From the NCBI RefSeq assembly GCF_001693385.1, contig NZ_CP016428.1, forward strand, positions 3,100,001-3,164,000: 64,000 bases of DNA, written 5' to 3'. The position numbers were made by a program, and so were the translations under genes. Shown one piece after another: positions 8,002 through 16,343 of this stretch (its first letter is position 1; the number at the start of each line of letters is the position of its first letter). Origin of the DNA: Bradyrhizobium icense. Lineage in GTDB: Bacteria > Pseudomonadota > Alphaproteobacteria > Rhizobiales > Xanthobacteraceae. The notes beneath the pieces are model-generated. The model was not told the DNA's origin. It ran no database searches and worked only from the letters and a program-made list of their open reading frames with translations.

Positions 8002-8436
8002 ATGGGGCACAAGTATTGGGTGGGATTAGTCACCGTAGCGTTTGTACTCGCGTGCACAGTTGCGAGCGAGGCGGCGGTTCGCATCGCGGGGGATCCAGGT
8101 GGATACATCGGAAGATATGTACATAAGTATCAGCGACTGCGCGCGTCAGGTCAGCCCGTAGTTATCGATGGGCTGTGTGCATCGGCGTGCACAATCGTGC
8201 TTTCGTCGATCCCTGCGAACAGGATTTGTGTTACCGCTCAGGCGAACCTTGCTTTTCACGCGGCGTGGGATTTCGTTCCTCGTGGACGACCGGTCACGAA
8301 CCCGGGAGCGACGCGAAGGCTGTATTCAATGTATCCCGCACCTGTGAGACGATGGATCGCTGATCGCGGTGGCCTGACGCCCCGAACGATCTTCCTGCAC
8401 GGAAAGCCATTACAGGCGATGTACCGCACATGTTGA
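8002..8436 (+). CDS. Secreted ClpP-fold-like protein, putative periplasmic serine hydrolase
   Basis: The ATG at 8002 gives 144 residues; a TTG at 7984 in the same frame is less likely. Residues 1-28 form a signal peptide (WVGLVTVAFVLACTVAS). The body reads GGYIGRYVHKYQRLRASGQPVVIDGLCASACTIVLSSIP, which resembles the core of ClpP/SppA-like proteins, where a Ser follows a short Gly/Ala loop (here CASACT). LAFHAAWDF follows at the place of the catalytic His. Four cysteines suggest a periplasmic location. The closest concept is the group of predicted periplasmic ClpP-like proteins of rhizobia. Catalysis is inferred and the substrate is unknown. A consensus FixK box lies upstream. Confidence 0.65.
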   Translation: MGHKYWVGLVTVAFVLACTVASEAAVRIAGDPGGYIGRYVHKYQRLRASGQPVVIDGLCASACTIVLSSIPANRICVTAQANLAFHAAWDFVPRGRPVTNPGATRRLYSMYPAPVRRWIADRGGLTPRTIFLHGKPLQAMYRTC

Positions 8437-8477
8437 TCGTGTGCCCCGGAGAGAAGCAGCTTTGAGAGCTTTATCAG

Positions 8478-8491
8478 AGGCCGATCGGCCT
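8478..8491. repeat. 14 bp palindrome between convergent genes
   Basis: AGGCCGATCGGCCT is fully self-complementary and is followed by TTTGAC. It lies about 40 bases after the ClpP-like gene and 65 bases after the end of the convergent Cys-rich gene. It could be a weak terminator, but the tail is short. Confidence 0.3.
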
Positions 8492-8556
8492 TTGACAGCA
8501 TCGGCGGCACGGACATCTCAATCGGTTTGCTCGTGAGCAATGAAAAACTGCAGTTC

Positions 8557-8976
8557 TTATTCGTCGTAATATTCGTAAGGCGCTGGACTGTAGTAAGGCC
8601 TTGGACCGTAGTAAGGCCGGGGCCCATAGCCCCTGTCGTAAGGTCTCGACCCATAATCCGGATCGGAGCGCCGCGGCCCATAGTCTCGATCGTAACGTCT
8701 TTGCCCGTACTCACGATCCTCACCCCGTGAAGGCACATCGCGTTGTGCAAAGACCGCGCGGCACCGGTCGCTGAGTTGCGGAGCATTTCGCCGTAAGCAA
8801 GCCACGATCCGGTCCACATCTGGAATTTGCGCGCCGCATAGCCTCCAGACGTCGGGCGTGCAGGCCCTTTGCTGTTCCCACGTTCCTCGATACTCTTGCG
8901 AAAATGCGGCACTCTGAAGTGTGATTCCACAACCGATCGCTACCGCGAAGCTCAGGAAAATTCGGCTCGCTCGCAT
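8557..8976 (-). CDS. Secreted Cys-rich protein with Tyr/Pro/Arg-rich tail
   Basis: The ATG at 8976 is preferred because GAAAGG lies seven bases upstream; it gives 139 residues. A signal peptide (FLSFAVAIGCGITLQSAAFS) is followed by a compact four-cysteine motif: ACTPDVWRLC, then IVACLRRNAPQLSDRCRAVF. This spacing (Cys-x8-Cys-x14-Cys-x11-Cys) is like the short cysteine-rich repeat seen in several alphaproteobacterial exported proteins. The last 60 residues consist of imperfect DYGPR/DYGSRPY and GPRPYY repeats and are probably disordered. The function is unknown. It converges on the ClpP-like gene. Confidence 0.7.
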   Translation of the reverse strand: MRASRIFLSFAVAIGCGITLQSAAFSQEYRGTWEQQRACTPDVWRLCGAQIPDVDRIVACLRRNAPQLSDRCRAVFAQRDVPSRGEDREYGQRRYDRDYGPRRSDPDYGSRPYDRGYGPRPYYGPRPYYSPAPYEYYDE

Positions 8977-9725
8977 GTGCACCTTTCATTGATTGAACGT
9001 GCGGAGTATCCGCACGAAGTGCTTTGGCCTGCGGTTGAAATAGATGCAGCTCGGGAAGGTTCGTGTCGCACAACAACTTGTGAACAGCGAGGGGGCGCAG
9101 GCCTCGCGAGCGGTGGAATTGATCCTGCACGCACGGGCCAAACGTATAAGGCTCTCGGCGTCGGTAGAATCGGATGCGATAGAGAGAAAGGAAAGAACTA
9201 GTTTAGCGGCCTCGTCGCGATGCCCTAGCCCGAGCGGCAGAGGCCCGTATGTTAGAAGCCCTGCTTCGTGCGGATACCAATCGACAACGCTTGAATGGGA
9301 CAAGGCTAGCCGAGCTCCCTAAGCGCGACGGCTAGGCTGGTGGCTTTTGCTGACACGCTGATTTGCTTGGCCCCGGTTGTCATAGCGAAATACTAGCCTC
9401 CGACCCACAGGCGCAGGTTTTCTTACGCCATCATCGCCAGAACTACGATGGCGATCCTGAAGCGCTAGGCTTCGGGAGAGCGGCAGATTACTTTGCGGCC
9501 AAAGTGGATGAAGCAGTTCGGGTACAAGCTAACGCGGTACTGCACGCGCTCATCCGGTACTGCAATGCTGTACCGGACCCGGCGCGGCATCATCGGAGAA
9601 CGAACAGGCGAGTGACTTAAGCACTTGAAATGAAGGGAAAATGCCCAAATAGTCAGCTTTGAATTTGCGTGTCGGCCCAACGATCAGCTATTCCAGATGA
9701 GGCGATAAAGCGAAATAACATCAAT
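8977..9725. other. Intergenic region without a recognisable gene
   Basis: Roughly 750 bases before dusA hold only short open frames on both strands (for example 9363-9620). Their products show no signal peptide, no family motif and no good ribosome site. I see no tRNA, no clear hairpin terminator and no mobile-element end. It may contain fragments of decayed genes, but none can be named. Confidence 0.4.
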
Positions 9726-10715
9726 ATGTTAGCGCATAGATTTAGCGTTGCCCCCATGATGGATTGGACCGACCGGCATTGCCGCGTCTTCCACCGTCTG
9801 ATGAGCCGGCGCGCGCGGCTTTATACTGAGATGTTGACGACCGGCGCCATCATTCATGGCGACCGGAGGCGGCTGCTCGGATTTGATCCAAGCGAGCATC
9901 CGGTGGCGCTACAGCTCGGCGGTTCCGATCCGGATGATCTCGCGACCGCTGCAAGGATCGGCGAGGATTTTGGCTACGACGAAATCAACCTCAATGTCGG
10001 CTGTCCCTCCGACCGGGTGAAGGACGGCCGCTTCGGTGCCTGCCTGATGGCGGAGCCGGCGCTGGTCGCCGAGGGCGTCACCGCCATGAAGCGTGCGGTC
10101 AAGATTCCTGTCACGGTGAAATGCCGTATCGGCATCGACGACCAGGACCCGGAAGTGGCGCTCGACGTGCTGGCGCGCGGTGTGGTCGCCGCCGGCGCCG
10201 ACGCGCTGGTCGTGCATGCCCGCAAGGCCTGGCTCAATGGATTGTCGCCAAAGGAAAACCGCGATATCCCGCCGCTCGATTACGACAGGGTTTACCGGCT
10301 GAAGGCCGACCTGCCGGATGTGCGCATTATCATCAATGGCGGCATCGGCAGCATTGCCGAGGCGAAGCGGCATCTGGATCACGTCGACGGCGTGATGCTG
10401 GGGCGGGCGGCTTATCAGGAGCCGTGGCGCTTGCTCGATGTCGATCCGGAATTGTTCGGCGAGGCGGCGCCGCGCGCCACCATGAAGGACGTCTTCGAGG
10501 CGATGTTGCCCTACATTGATGACCAGTTGGCGCAAGGCGCAAGGCTGCATGCGATGACCCGGCACTTCGTCGGCGCGTTTCACGGCGTGCCCGGCGCGCG
10601 CGCCTTTCGCCGCCATCTGGCGGAGAAGGGCACCAGGCCGGGCGCCGGCGCCAGTGTGCTGCGCGATGCGATCGCGCTGGTTGACGACCGCGCGGCAGAG
10701 CCGGTCGCGGCATGA
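9726..10715 (+). CDS. dusA: tRNA-dihydrouridine synthase A
   Basis: DusA reduces uridines 20/20a in the tRNA D-loop with FMN and NADPH. The 329-residue form starting at ATG 9726 (MLAHRFSVAPMMDWTDRHCR) has the family N terminus; a GTG at 9669 would add 19 residues that do not look conserved. Visible motifs are APMMDWTDRHCR, TEMLTTGAI, the LQLGGSDP strand, NLNVGCPSDRVKDGRFGACLM with the catalytic Cys, and the FMN-binding VHARKAWLNGLSP and INGGIGS segments. It stands alone and converges on the maleylacetate reductase gene. Function is assigned from strong family resemblance. Confidence 0.93.
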   Translation: MLAHRFSVAPMMDWTDRHCRVFHRLMSRRARLYTEMLTTGAIIHGDRRRLLGFDPSEHPVALQLGGSDPDDLATAARIGEDFGYDEINLNVGCPSDRVKDGRFGACLMAEPALVAEGVTAMKRAVKIPVTVKCRIGIDDQDPEVALDVLARGVVAAGADALVVHARKAWLNGLSPKENRDIPPLDYDRVYRLKADLPDVRIIINGGIGSIAEAKRHLDHVDGVMLGRAAYQEPWRLLDVDPELFGEAAPRATMKDVFEAMLPYIDDQLAQGARLHAMTRHFVGAFHGVPGARAFRRHLAEKGTRPGAGASVLRDAIALVDDRAAEPVAA

Positions 10716-10822
10716 CCTGCTAAGCGGCACGCTCTCCGGCGCGGCGCATTTCAGAATCCGCCTTCAAGCCGAAATCGTAGTTCAGATGAGAAGTAGTTCA
10801 GATGAGAATAAGGCTGCGTCGA

Positions 10823-11890
10823 TCATGAGGCGGTTTGTGGAGGGTCTCCGCGCCAGGCGCGCGCGATCAATGCGCCGATCGCCTCTCGCTCGATCGGCCG
10901 CGGATTCCAGTAGGGATTCGTCACGGCGAGGTCGGCGGCCTGATCAATACCGCTCTCTGGCATGCCGATCTCGCGCAGCGACAGCGGCGCGACAAGCTTT
11001 CGCGCCAGATCTTGGAGGCCGAGCGCCGGGTCGGGCACACCAAGCGCTGTGGCGATACGTGTCATCGCCTCCGGTGCGCCAGGCGCATTGTAGGCGAGGG
11101 CATGCGGGAGAATGACGGTGTGGGTCTCCGCATGCGGCAGATTGAACAGCCCGCCCAGCGTATGACAGAGCTTGTGATGCAGCGCCATGCCGACCGCGCC
11201 GAGGCAGACGCCGCAGAACCAGGCGCCATAGAGCGCGTCGGTGCGTGCGGCTTTGTCGCCCGGCTCGGCGCAGATTTTCGGCAGCGTCCGCGCCAGCGTG
11301 CCGATACCTTCCTGCGCCATCAGCGATATAATGGGGTTGCGATCCCGCGCGTAGAGCGCCTCGACCGCGTGCGCGATGGCGTTGATGCCCGATGTCGCCG
11401 AAAGCTTTGCCGGCATCGTCATAGTGAGGTCGACGTCGTAGATCACGATCTCGGGGAGAATTTTCGGGCTCGACTGGGTGGTCTTGATCCCGCCGCTGGT
11501 CTGGCCGACCACCGGCGTCATCTCCGAGCCGGCATAGCTGGTCGGCAGCACGATCTGCGGCAGATCGGTGCGCAAGGCGATCGCCTTGCCGAGGCCGGTG
11601 GTCGAACCGCCGCCGATCGCCACGATGCCATCGGCTTGCACCTCGCGCACGGTTTCCATCGCCCGCTCCGTCACCTCGACGGGAGTATGCATGACCGCTC
11701 CGGTGAAGACGCCGGCGAAGCGTTCACCGATCATCTCCCGGATATCGGCGACAAGGTCGTTCTGCCGCGGGGTCGCCAGCACAACCGCGCGGCTGACGCC
11801 GATGCGGGACAATTCATCGGGTAATTGACGAAGCGTGCCGGCGCCGAACACCACCCGCATCGGCGCGCTTTGGTAGACGAAGTCTTGCAT
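10823..11890 (-). CDS. graC: Maleylacetate reductase (iron-type alcohol dehydrogenase family)
   Basis: The enzyme reduces maleylacetate to 3-oxoadipate with NAD(P)H, the step after hydroxyquinol ring cleavage. ATG 11890 is chosen over an upstream start because AAGGAG lies five bases before it; the product has 355 residues. The dinucleotide-binding GGGSTTGLGKA is near residue 92. The LPTSYAGSEMTPV and HHKLCHTLGGLFNLPHAETH segments are typical of maleylacetate reductases. It is the last gene of the minus-strand operon (63 bases after the MFS gene), with resorcinol hydroxylase and gamma-resorcylate decarboxylase upstream, which fixes its role. The symbol follows the Rhizobium gra nomenclature and is by analogy. 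Confidence 0.9.
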   Translation of the reverse strand: MQDFVYQSAPMRVVFGAGTLRQLPDELSRIGVSRAVVLATPRQNDLVADIREMIGERFAGVFTGAVMHTPVEVTERAMETVREVQADGIVAIGGGSTTGLGKAIALRTDLPQIVLPTSYAGSEMTPVVGQTSGGIKTTQSSPKILPEIVIYDVDLTMTMPAKLSATSGINAIAHAVEALYARDRNPIISLMAQEGIGTLARTLPKICAEPGDKAARTDALYGAWFCGVCLGAVGMALHHKLCHTLGGLFNLPHAETHTVILPHALAYNAPGAPEAMTRIATALGVPDPALGLQDLARKLVAPLSLREIGMPESGIDQAADLAVTNPYWNPRPIEREAIGALIARAWRGDPPQTAS

Positions 11891-11953
11891 GGTTGCTCCT
11901 TGCGGACGAATGGCCGGCTCCGGGATCACGCCGCCCGGAGCCGGTCTTCCGGC

Positions 11954-13330
11954 TCAAGAAGCAGGCTGTGCAACCTTGCGCAAGCCGACAGCCTCTTCAA
12001 GACTGCTTGCGGGTGCGCTCGCCGGCCGCCTGGCCAGCAGGATGATCGCGCCGGCGGCAATCGCGGAGACGCCGATCGACAGGAACATCGGCGTCGGGCT
12101 CTGGTAATATTGCTGCAGCGCGCCAGCGACGAACGGGCCGAGAATAGCGCCGACGCGTGCGACCCCGAGCTCCATTCCGACCGCCGTGGCGCGCACGCCG
12201 GTCTCATAGGACGCCGCGGTAAAGTTGTTTAGCACGAATTGCGCGCCGATAATGAAGAAGCCGGCGGCGGCGACCGAGGTGATGTTGACGATGTGGACGT
12301 TCAGCACCACGAGCGACAACACGGCGAGGCCGCCAAAGACCCACCAGGTCGCGATCAGCCCGCGGCTGCTGCCGGACCGGTCGACGAGGTGGCCAAGCAC
12401 GAGGCCGCCGACGAACGACATGATCTGCATCAGCGCGCCGAAGCCGAAGCTTGCGGCAAAGGTTTCTCCACGCTGCATCATCACCGTCGGAATCCATCCC
12501 GACAGGCCGAAGATGCAGAACAGGCTGAGGAAGGCCGAGGCCCAGATCGCCAATGTGGTCCGTCGATATTTCGACTGCAGCAGCACTGCCACCGAATTGA
12601 CCGGCTTCTCCACTTGTCCGACGGCAATTTCAGCCGACTTGTAGGCGCTGGCGCGCTCCGGCCGAAGCTTCGTCAGCATGTCGCGAATTTCGCCGGTACG
12701 GCCCTGGAGTGCGAGGAATTTCGGCGACTCCGGCAGCATCAAATGCATGAAGGGAAGCAGCAGGAAGGAGAGCGAGCCGATCCAGTACAGCGACGTCCAG
12801 CCGAAGATCGGCGTTGCAAACACGCCGGCGACACCGGCAAGCGTTCCGCCGAGCGCCCAGCCAAGTGCGACGCCCCACAGCGCAAACGTGTTCGCCACGC
12901 GCCGCGGCGCCAACTCGTTGATGTAGGTGGTCGCGAGCGGCAGCAGCACGCCGAGGCCGATGCCGGTCAGGAGCCGCAGGATGCAGAACGAGAGGAACGA
13001 GTCCGCCGAGGTCGCTGTGAGCAGCGTAAAGATGCTGGTGATCCACAGACCCCCGAGCAGGGTGCCACGGCGGCCAAGCCGGTCGGCGATGATGCCGTGG
13101 ATGGCGGCCCCGAGCAGGAACCCGACCAGTCCGCTGGAGATCAACAGTCCCGCCTGGCCAGCCTGCAGGCCCCAGGGCTTTGCGACGTAATGAATGATGT
13201 AAGCCGGGTTGAACGTGTCATATCCGTCGAACAGCGTCAGCAGTCCCATGATGGCGCCGAGGCGCCAGTGAAATTTTCCTACCTTTGCTTCGGCGAGTTC
13301 TTCGTGAAGATCGATTGCCTGCGCGGCCAT
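11954..13330 (-). CDS. graK: MFS aromatic acid:H+ symporter (AAHS family), probable gamma-resorcylate importer
   Basis: About 458 residues with twelve predicted membrane helices. The AAHS signature is visible in helix 1 (LTLFDGYDTFNPAYI), and the MFS loop 2-3 motif reads DRLGRRGTLLGG. Helix 4-5 (GLGVLLPLATTYINELAPRR) carries the conserved proline-arginine end. ATG 13330 is preferred because a GGGAGG stretch precedes it; an ATG at 13360 is in frame. AAHS members import benzoate-type acids with protons. The position between the decarboxylase and maleylacetate reductase genes points to gamma-resorcylate as substrate. This is inference from context and the symbol is by analogy. Confidence 0.85.
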   Translation of the reverse strand: MAAQAIDLHEELAEAKVGKFHWRLGAIMGLLTLFDGYDTFNPAYIIHYVAKPWGLQAGQAGLLISSGLVGFLLGAAIHGIIADRLGRRGTLLGGLWITSIFTLLTATSADSFLSFCILRLLTGIGLGVLLPLATTYINELAPRRVANTFALWGVALGWALGGTLAGVAGVFATPIFGWTSLYWIGSLSFLLLPFMHLMLPESPKFLALQGRTGEIRDMLTKLRPERASAYKSAEIAVGQVEKPVNSVAVLLQSKYRRTTLAIWASAFLSLFCIFGLSGWIPTVMMQRGETFAASFGFGALMQIMSFVGGLVLGHLVDRSGSSRGLIATWWVFGGLAVLSLVVLNVHIVNITSVAAAGFFIIGAQFVLNNFTAASYETGVRATAVGMELGVARVGAILGPFVAGALQQYYQSPTPMFLSIGVSAIAAGAIILLARRPASAPASSLEEAVGLRKVAQPAS

Positions 13331-13371
13331 GGCCTTGTTCCCTCCCAAGATTGTGTTCATTGTGATGCCGC

Positions 13372-14397
13372 TTATTCCGCGGCTTGATGAATGCCGTGCT
13401 CGGCGATGCCATGCTCGCCGAGACCGAGCTTGAACAGGTCGATGGCATTGCGCCGGCCGATCTTCAGGCGATCGTTCTCACTGATGGTGGCGCCGTTGAT
13501 CCAGTCGGAAGCATGGTCCACGTTCTCGAACGGCCAGTCGACCGAGAACAGAATGCGGTCGGCTCCGATTTCGAGAATGGAATCGATCAGCGTCTGCGTG
13601 CGGAAATTGCCCGACGTGGTCAGGAAAAAGTTGGCGTTGAAGTAGTCGCAGATCTTCTTTTTCGCCTTGTGTTTCGGCGGCGCCTTGACCCAGCCGTTGC
13701 GATGATCGACGCGCCACATGCTGTAGGGCAGGCCTTCACCCATATGGCCGAGGATGATCTTCAGTTTTGGATAGGCATCGAATAATCCCGATCCCATCAG
13801 CCGCAGCGCATGGACTGCGGTCTCCTGTCCGAATGCCCAGGTCGGGCCCATCAGCCACGGATGTCCTTCATAGATCGCGCAGTCTTCCGGCAGCGGATTG
13901 CGCGGGTGCAGATAGAAGGGCAGGCCGGTCTGCTCCACGGTCGCCCAGAACGGCCAGTATTGCGGCAGGTCATAATAGACCGGCCGCTTGCCGTCGCCGA
14001 TTTGCGAGAAGCCGTTGACCAGCGCGCCGCGGAAGCCGAGCGTCTTGATGCAGCGCTCGAGTTCGGCGATCGCGAGATCGGGGTCCTGCATCGGCAGTGC
14101 GGCAAAGGCCTGAAAGCGCGCCGGTCGTTTTGCGACCTGCTCGGCGAGGAAATCGTTGGCCCGGATCGCAATCTCATTGGCGCGTTTGACGTCGGGGATT
14201 GCCTGAACCGCCGGCGCGTTCAGCGACAGGATCATCATGTCGATGCCGTGCCGGTCCATCTGCGCCAGCCGCTTGTCCTGGATATCGAGGAGGCGATCCT
14301 TTAACTCCGGCCAATAGGAGGCCGGGACGAAGCCCGCCGAATCCATCAGCGTGTCCGGAATGGCGAAATGTTCCTCTAAAGCGATCTTGCCCTGCAT
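13372..14397 (-). CDS. graF: Gamma-resorcylate (2,6-dihydroxybenzoate) decarboxylase
   Basis: A 341-residue amidohydrolase-fold decarboxylase of the ACMSD-related group. It converts 2,6-dihydroxybenzoate to resorcinol and CO2 reversibly. The N terminus MQGKIALEEHFAIPDTL carries the metal-binding Glu-x-His. HGIDMMILSLNAPAVQAIPD, FYLHPRNPLPEDC, ILGHMGEGLPYSMWRVDHRN and FSVDWPFENVDHASDW are close to what I remember of the characterised Rhizobium enzyme, including the histidines and the Asp of the metal site. GAGGA lies six bases before the ATG. It sits 27 bases after the oxygenase gene in a five-gene operon. Confidence 0.9.
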   Translation of the reverse strand: MQGKIALEEHFAIPDTLMDSAGFVPASYWPELKDRLLDIQDKRLAQMDRHGIDMMILSLNAPAVQAIPDVKRANEIAIRANDFLAEQVAKRPARFQAFAALPMQDPDLAIAELERCIKTLGFRGALVNGFSQIGDGKRPVYYDLPQYWPFWATVEQTGLPFYLHPRNPLPEDCAIYEGHPWLMGPTWAFGQETAVHALRLMGSGLFDAYPKLKIILGHMGEGLPYSMWRVDHRNGWVKAPPKHKAKKKICDYFNANFFLTTSGNFRTQTLIDSILEIGADRILFSVDWPFENVDHASDWINGATISENDRLKIGRRNAIDLFKLGLGEHGIAEHGIHQAAE

Positions 14398-14424
14398 GTC
14401 GTCCTCGCTGATGTCTGATGTTGG

Positions 14425-15657
14425 TTAGTATTGGCCTTGCGGTGTCAGCCCGAGCGCGAGCTGGCCGTACATGGTGCCGACGGCGTCCCAGTTCATGCTG
14501 ATGTGGCGGCCGACGGCATTTGCATCGCGCCAGGCGCGCTGCACCGGATTGGATAGATCGAGGCCGAGCCCGCCGGTCGATGCGTTCAGCGCTTCGCTGG
14601 CGCGGATGGCGAGCGCAACCGAAAACGCCTGGCCGCGGCGGCTGACGATGCGGTTCTCGATCGAAACCGGCCTGTTATCGCGCACAGTTGCCGCGCGATC
14701 TCGGAGGTCGCGCAGCAGCACTTCGCGCGCCGCATCGACCGAGGCGGCCGCTTCCGCAACGCGCAACTGTATGGTCGGGAAATCCGCCATGCGGTTGTTG
14801 TGGCCGGCCACCGCGCCGCGCGTAATTCGGCGGGAGGTGACGGCGAGATAGTCCTCCAGCGCGCCGGCGGCGGCGCCGACCGCGGCCGATGCCAGGCAAG
14901 AGGGAATGTTCGACAGCATCGGGATCGAGAAGGTTGGGTTGGCGGCATAGAGCGCAGCGCCCGGCGTCTTGCCGGATGTGGTGTCGGCGAACGACAGCAG
15001 GCGGTGCGTCGGCACGAACACGTCCGACAGCACCAGCGTCTTGCTGCCGGTGCCGCTGAGGCCGACGACATTCCAGGTATCGTCGATGACGTAATCGGAG
15101 GCGGGCACCAGCAGGAAGGCCGGCGCAAATTGGCCGCTGTCGGTCTTGGACGGCAACAGCGCCGCGCACAACGACCATTGCGCGTTGTCGCAGCCGCTCG
15201 CAAACGACCAGCGCCCGGTCAGGCGATAGCCACCCTCGACCTCGATCGCCTTGGCGGCCGGCGCATAGGAGCCGCAGGCGAGTGCATCGGGATTAATATC
15301 CCAGACATCGCGCTGCGCGATTTCCGGAAATCCCGCGATCAGCCATTGATGGGCCGCCAGCAGGCCGCCGACCCACGCCGTCGAGGCGCAGCTTTTCGCA
15401 ACTTCGATGTTCAGCTCGACCAGCACGTCGAAATCGTGCTCGTAGCCGCCGAACATTGCCGGCTTGACGACGTCGAAATAGCCGATCTTGCGCAGCGCCG
15501 TGATGTTCTCTTCGGGAACGCGTCCGGCCTTTTCCGTGGTGTGGGCGCGCGCCTTGATCTGCGGCGCGATCTGCGCCACGCGAGCCCGCAACTCGGCTAG
15601 ATCAGGGCGAGGGGCGGGCGGCGCAGGCACATCCTTCAACTGGGCGACTGAGACCAT
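14425..15657 (-). CDS. graA: Resorcinol hydroxylase, oxygenase component (two-component flavin monooxygenase)
   Basis: The 410-residue protein has the acyl-CoA dehydrogenase fold of group D flavin monooxygenases such as HsaA: an N-terminal helical part (EENITALRKIGYFDVVKPAMFGGYE), the middle beta domain (GGYRLTGRWSFASGC, LLVPASDYVIDDTWNVVGLSGTGS) and a C-terminal four-helix bundle. It uses reduced flavin from a separate reductase to hydroxylate resorcinol to hydroxyquinol. The reductase gene lies 51 bases upstream. The operon context with the decarboxylase and maleylacetate reductase supports resorcinol as substrate; the sequence alone would allow another phenol. CGGAG precedes the ATG. Confidence 0.85.
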   Translation of the reverse strand: MVSVAQLKDVPAPPAPRPDLAELRARVAQIAPQIKARAHTTEKAGRVPEENITALRKIGYFDVVKPAMFGGYEHDFDVLVELNIEVAKSCASTAWVGGLLAAHQWLIAGFPEIAQRDVWDINPDALACGSYAPAAKAIEVEGGYRLTGRWSFASGCDNAQWSLCAALLPSKTDSGQFAPAFLLVPASDYVIDDTWNVVGLSGTGSKTLVLSDVFVPTHRLLSFADTTSGKTPGAALYAANPTFSIPMLSNIPSCLASAAVGAAAGALEDYLAVTSRRITRGAVAGHNNRMADFPTIQLRVAEAAASVDAAREVLLRDLRDRAATVRDNRPVSIENRIVSRRGQAFSVALAIRASEALNASTGGLGLDLSNPVQRAWRDANAVGRHISMNWDAVGTMYGQLALGLTPQGQY

Positions 15658-15708
15658 TGGTTTGCTCCGTATCTTCGATGGGCTGAAAGGCGGCTTGCGG
15701 TCGGTGAG

Positions 15709-16227
15709 TCACGCAGCCTGGCTGTCGTGGGGCACCGAGAAGCAGTAGGTCGCATCCTGGTAGATCAGGGGCTCGATCGGATCGCGCACGTTCACGGTCT
15801 CGGCTTCGCCGATGAAAATCGTGTGCGTGCCGTAGGGCACCGCGGCCGCCTTCTTGCAGAAGATGTTGATCTGCGCGTCGGCGAGGTAGGTGACGCCCTC
15901 AGCCGAGGTCATCCATTGGCCGAGCCCGAACCGTTCCTCGGCGGGGACCGCGCCGCTGAACGCCGATGAAAGGGAGATCTGATCACGACGCAGCACGTTC
16001 ACGCAAAACCGGCGCGCCAACAGCATGATGTCGTGCAGCAGCGTCTGCTGGTTGACGCAAACGATCAGCGAGGGCGGATCGAGCGAGAGAGAGGTCACCG
16101 CGGTCGCCGTCATCCCGTGACGGCGGTTCTGGTCTGCAGACGTGATCACCGAAACCGCCGCGGGAAATCGCCGCAATGCGCGCTTGAACGTTTCACGCAA
16201 TTCGTCGGATGTCGAATCCAGCGACAT
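15709..16227 (-). CDS. graD: Flavin reductase component of resorcinol hydroxylase
   Basis: A 172-residue HpaC-like NAD(P)H:flavin reductase. The start at 16227 is fixed by GGAGG at 16232-16236. Characteristic segments are RRFPAAVSVITS, HGMTATAVTSLSLDPPSLIVCVN, ARRFCVNVLRRDQ and GTHTIFIGEAETV. It supplies reduced flavin to the oxygenase encoded next. It is the first gene of the minus-strand operon. The region to the divergent MarR gene carries two inverted repeats that could be operators. Confidence 0.88.
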   Translation of the reverse strand: MSLDSTSDELRETFKRALRRFPAAVSVITSADQNRRHGMTATAVTSLSLDPPSLIVCVNQQTLLHDIMLLARRFCVNVLRRDQISLSSAFSGAVPAEERFGLGQWMTSAEGVTYLADAQINIFCKKAAAVPYGTHTIFIGEAETVNVRDPIEPLIYQDATYCFSVPHDSQAA

Positions 16228-16285
16228 GGTTTCCTCCACTGAACGGTCCGCTCTTGTCCGGCGGCTTAACTTTCATAAACAATAA

Positions 16286-16343
16286 TTGCGTTTGCAAATG
16301 ATAGTCAACGGAAAATTTTCAAATGCAACAATTGCCTTGAAAA
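16286..16343. promoter_or_regulatory. Probable operators in the graD-MarR intergenic region
   Basis: Two inverted repeats lie in this AT-rich spacer. TTGC-gttt-GCAA spans 16286-16297. TTTTCAA (16316-16322) pairs perfectly with TTGAAAA (16337-16343), with a 14-base gap. Both also share an AATTG/TTGCA-like core. MarR-type regulators bind such repeats in divergent promoters, so binding by the adjacent regulator is a reasonable inference. The second arm touches the first possible start codon of the MarR gene. Confidence 0.5.

Noticed and set aside
9363..9620. 85-codon plus-strand frame before dusA
   Set aside because: No good start or ribosome site, no signal or family motif; neither strand gives a recognisable product.
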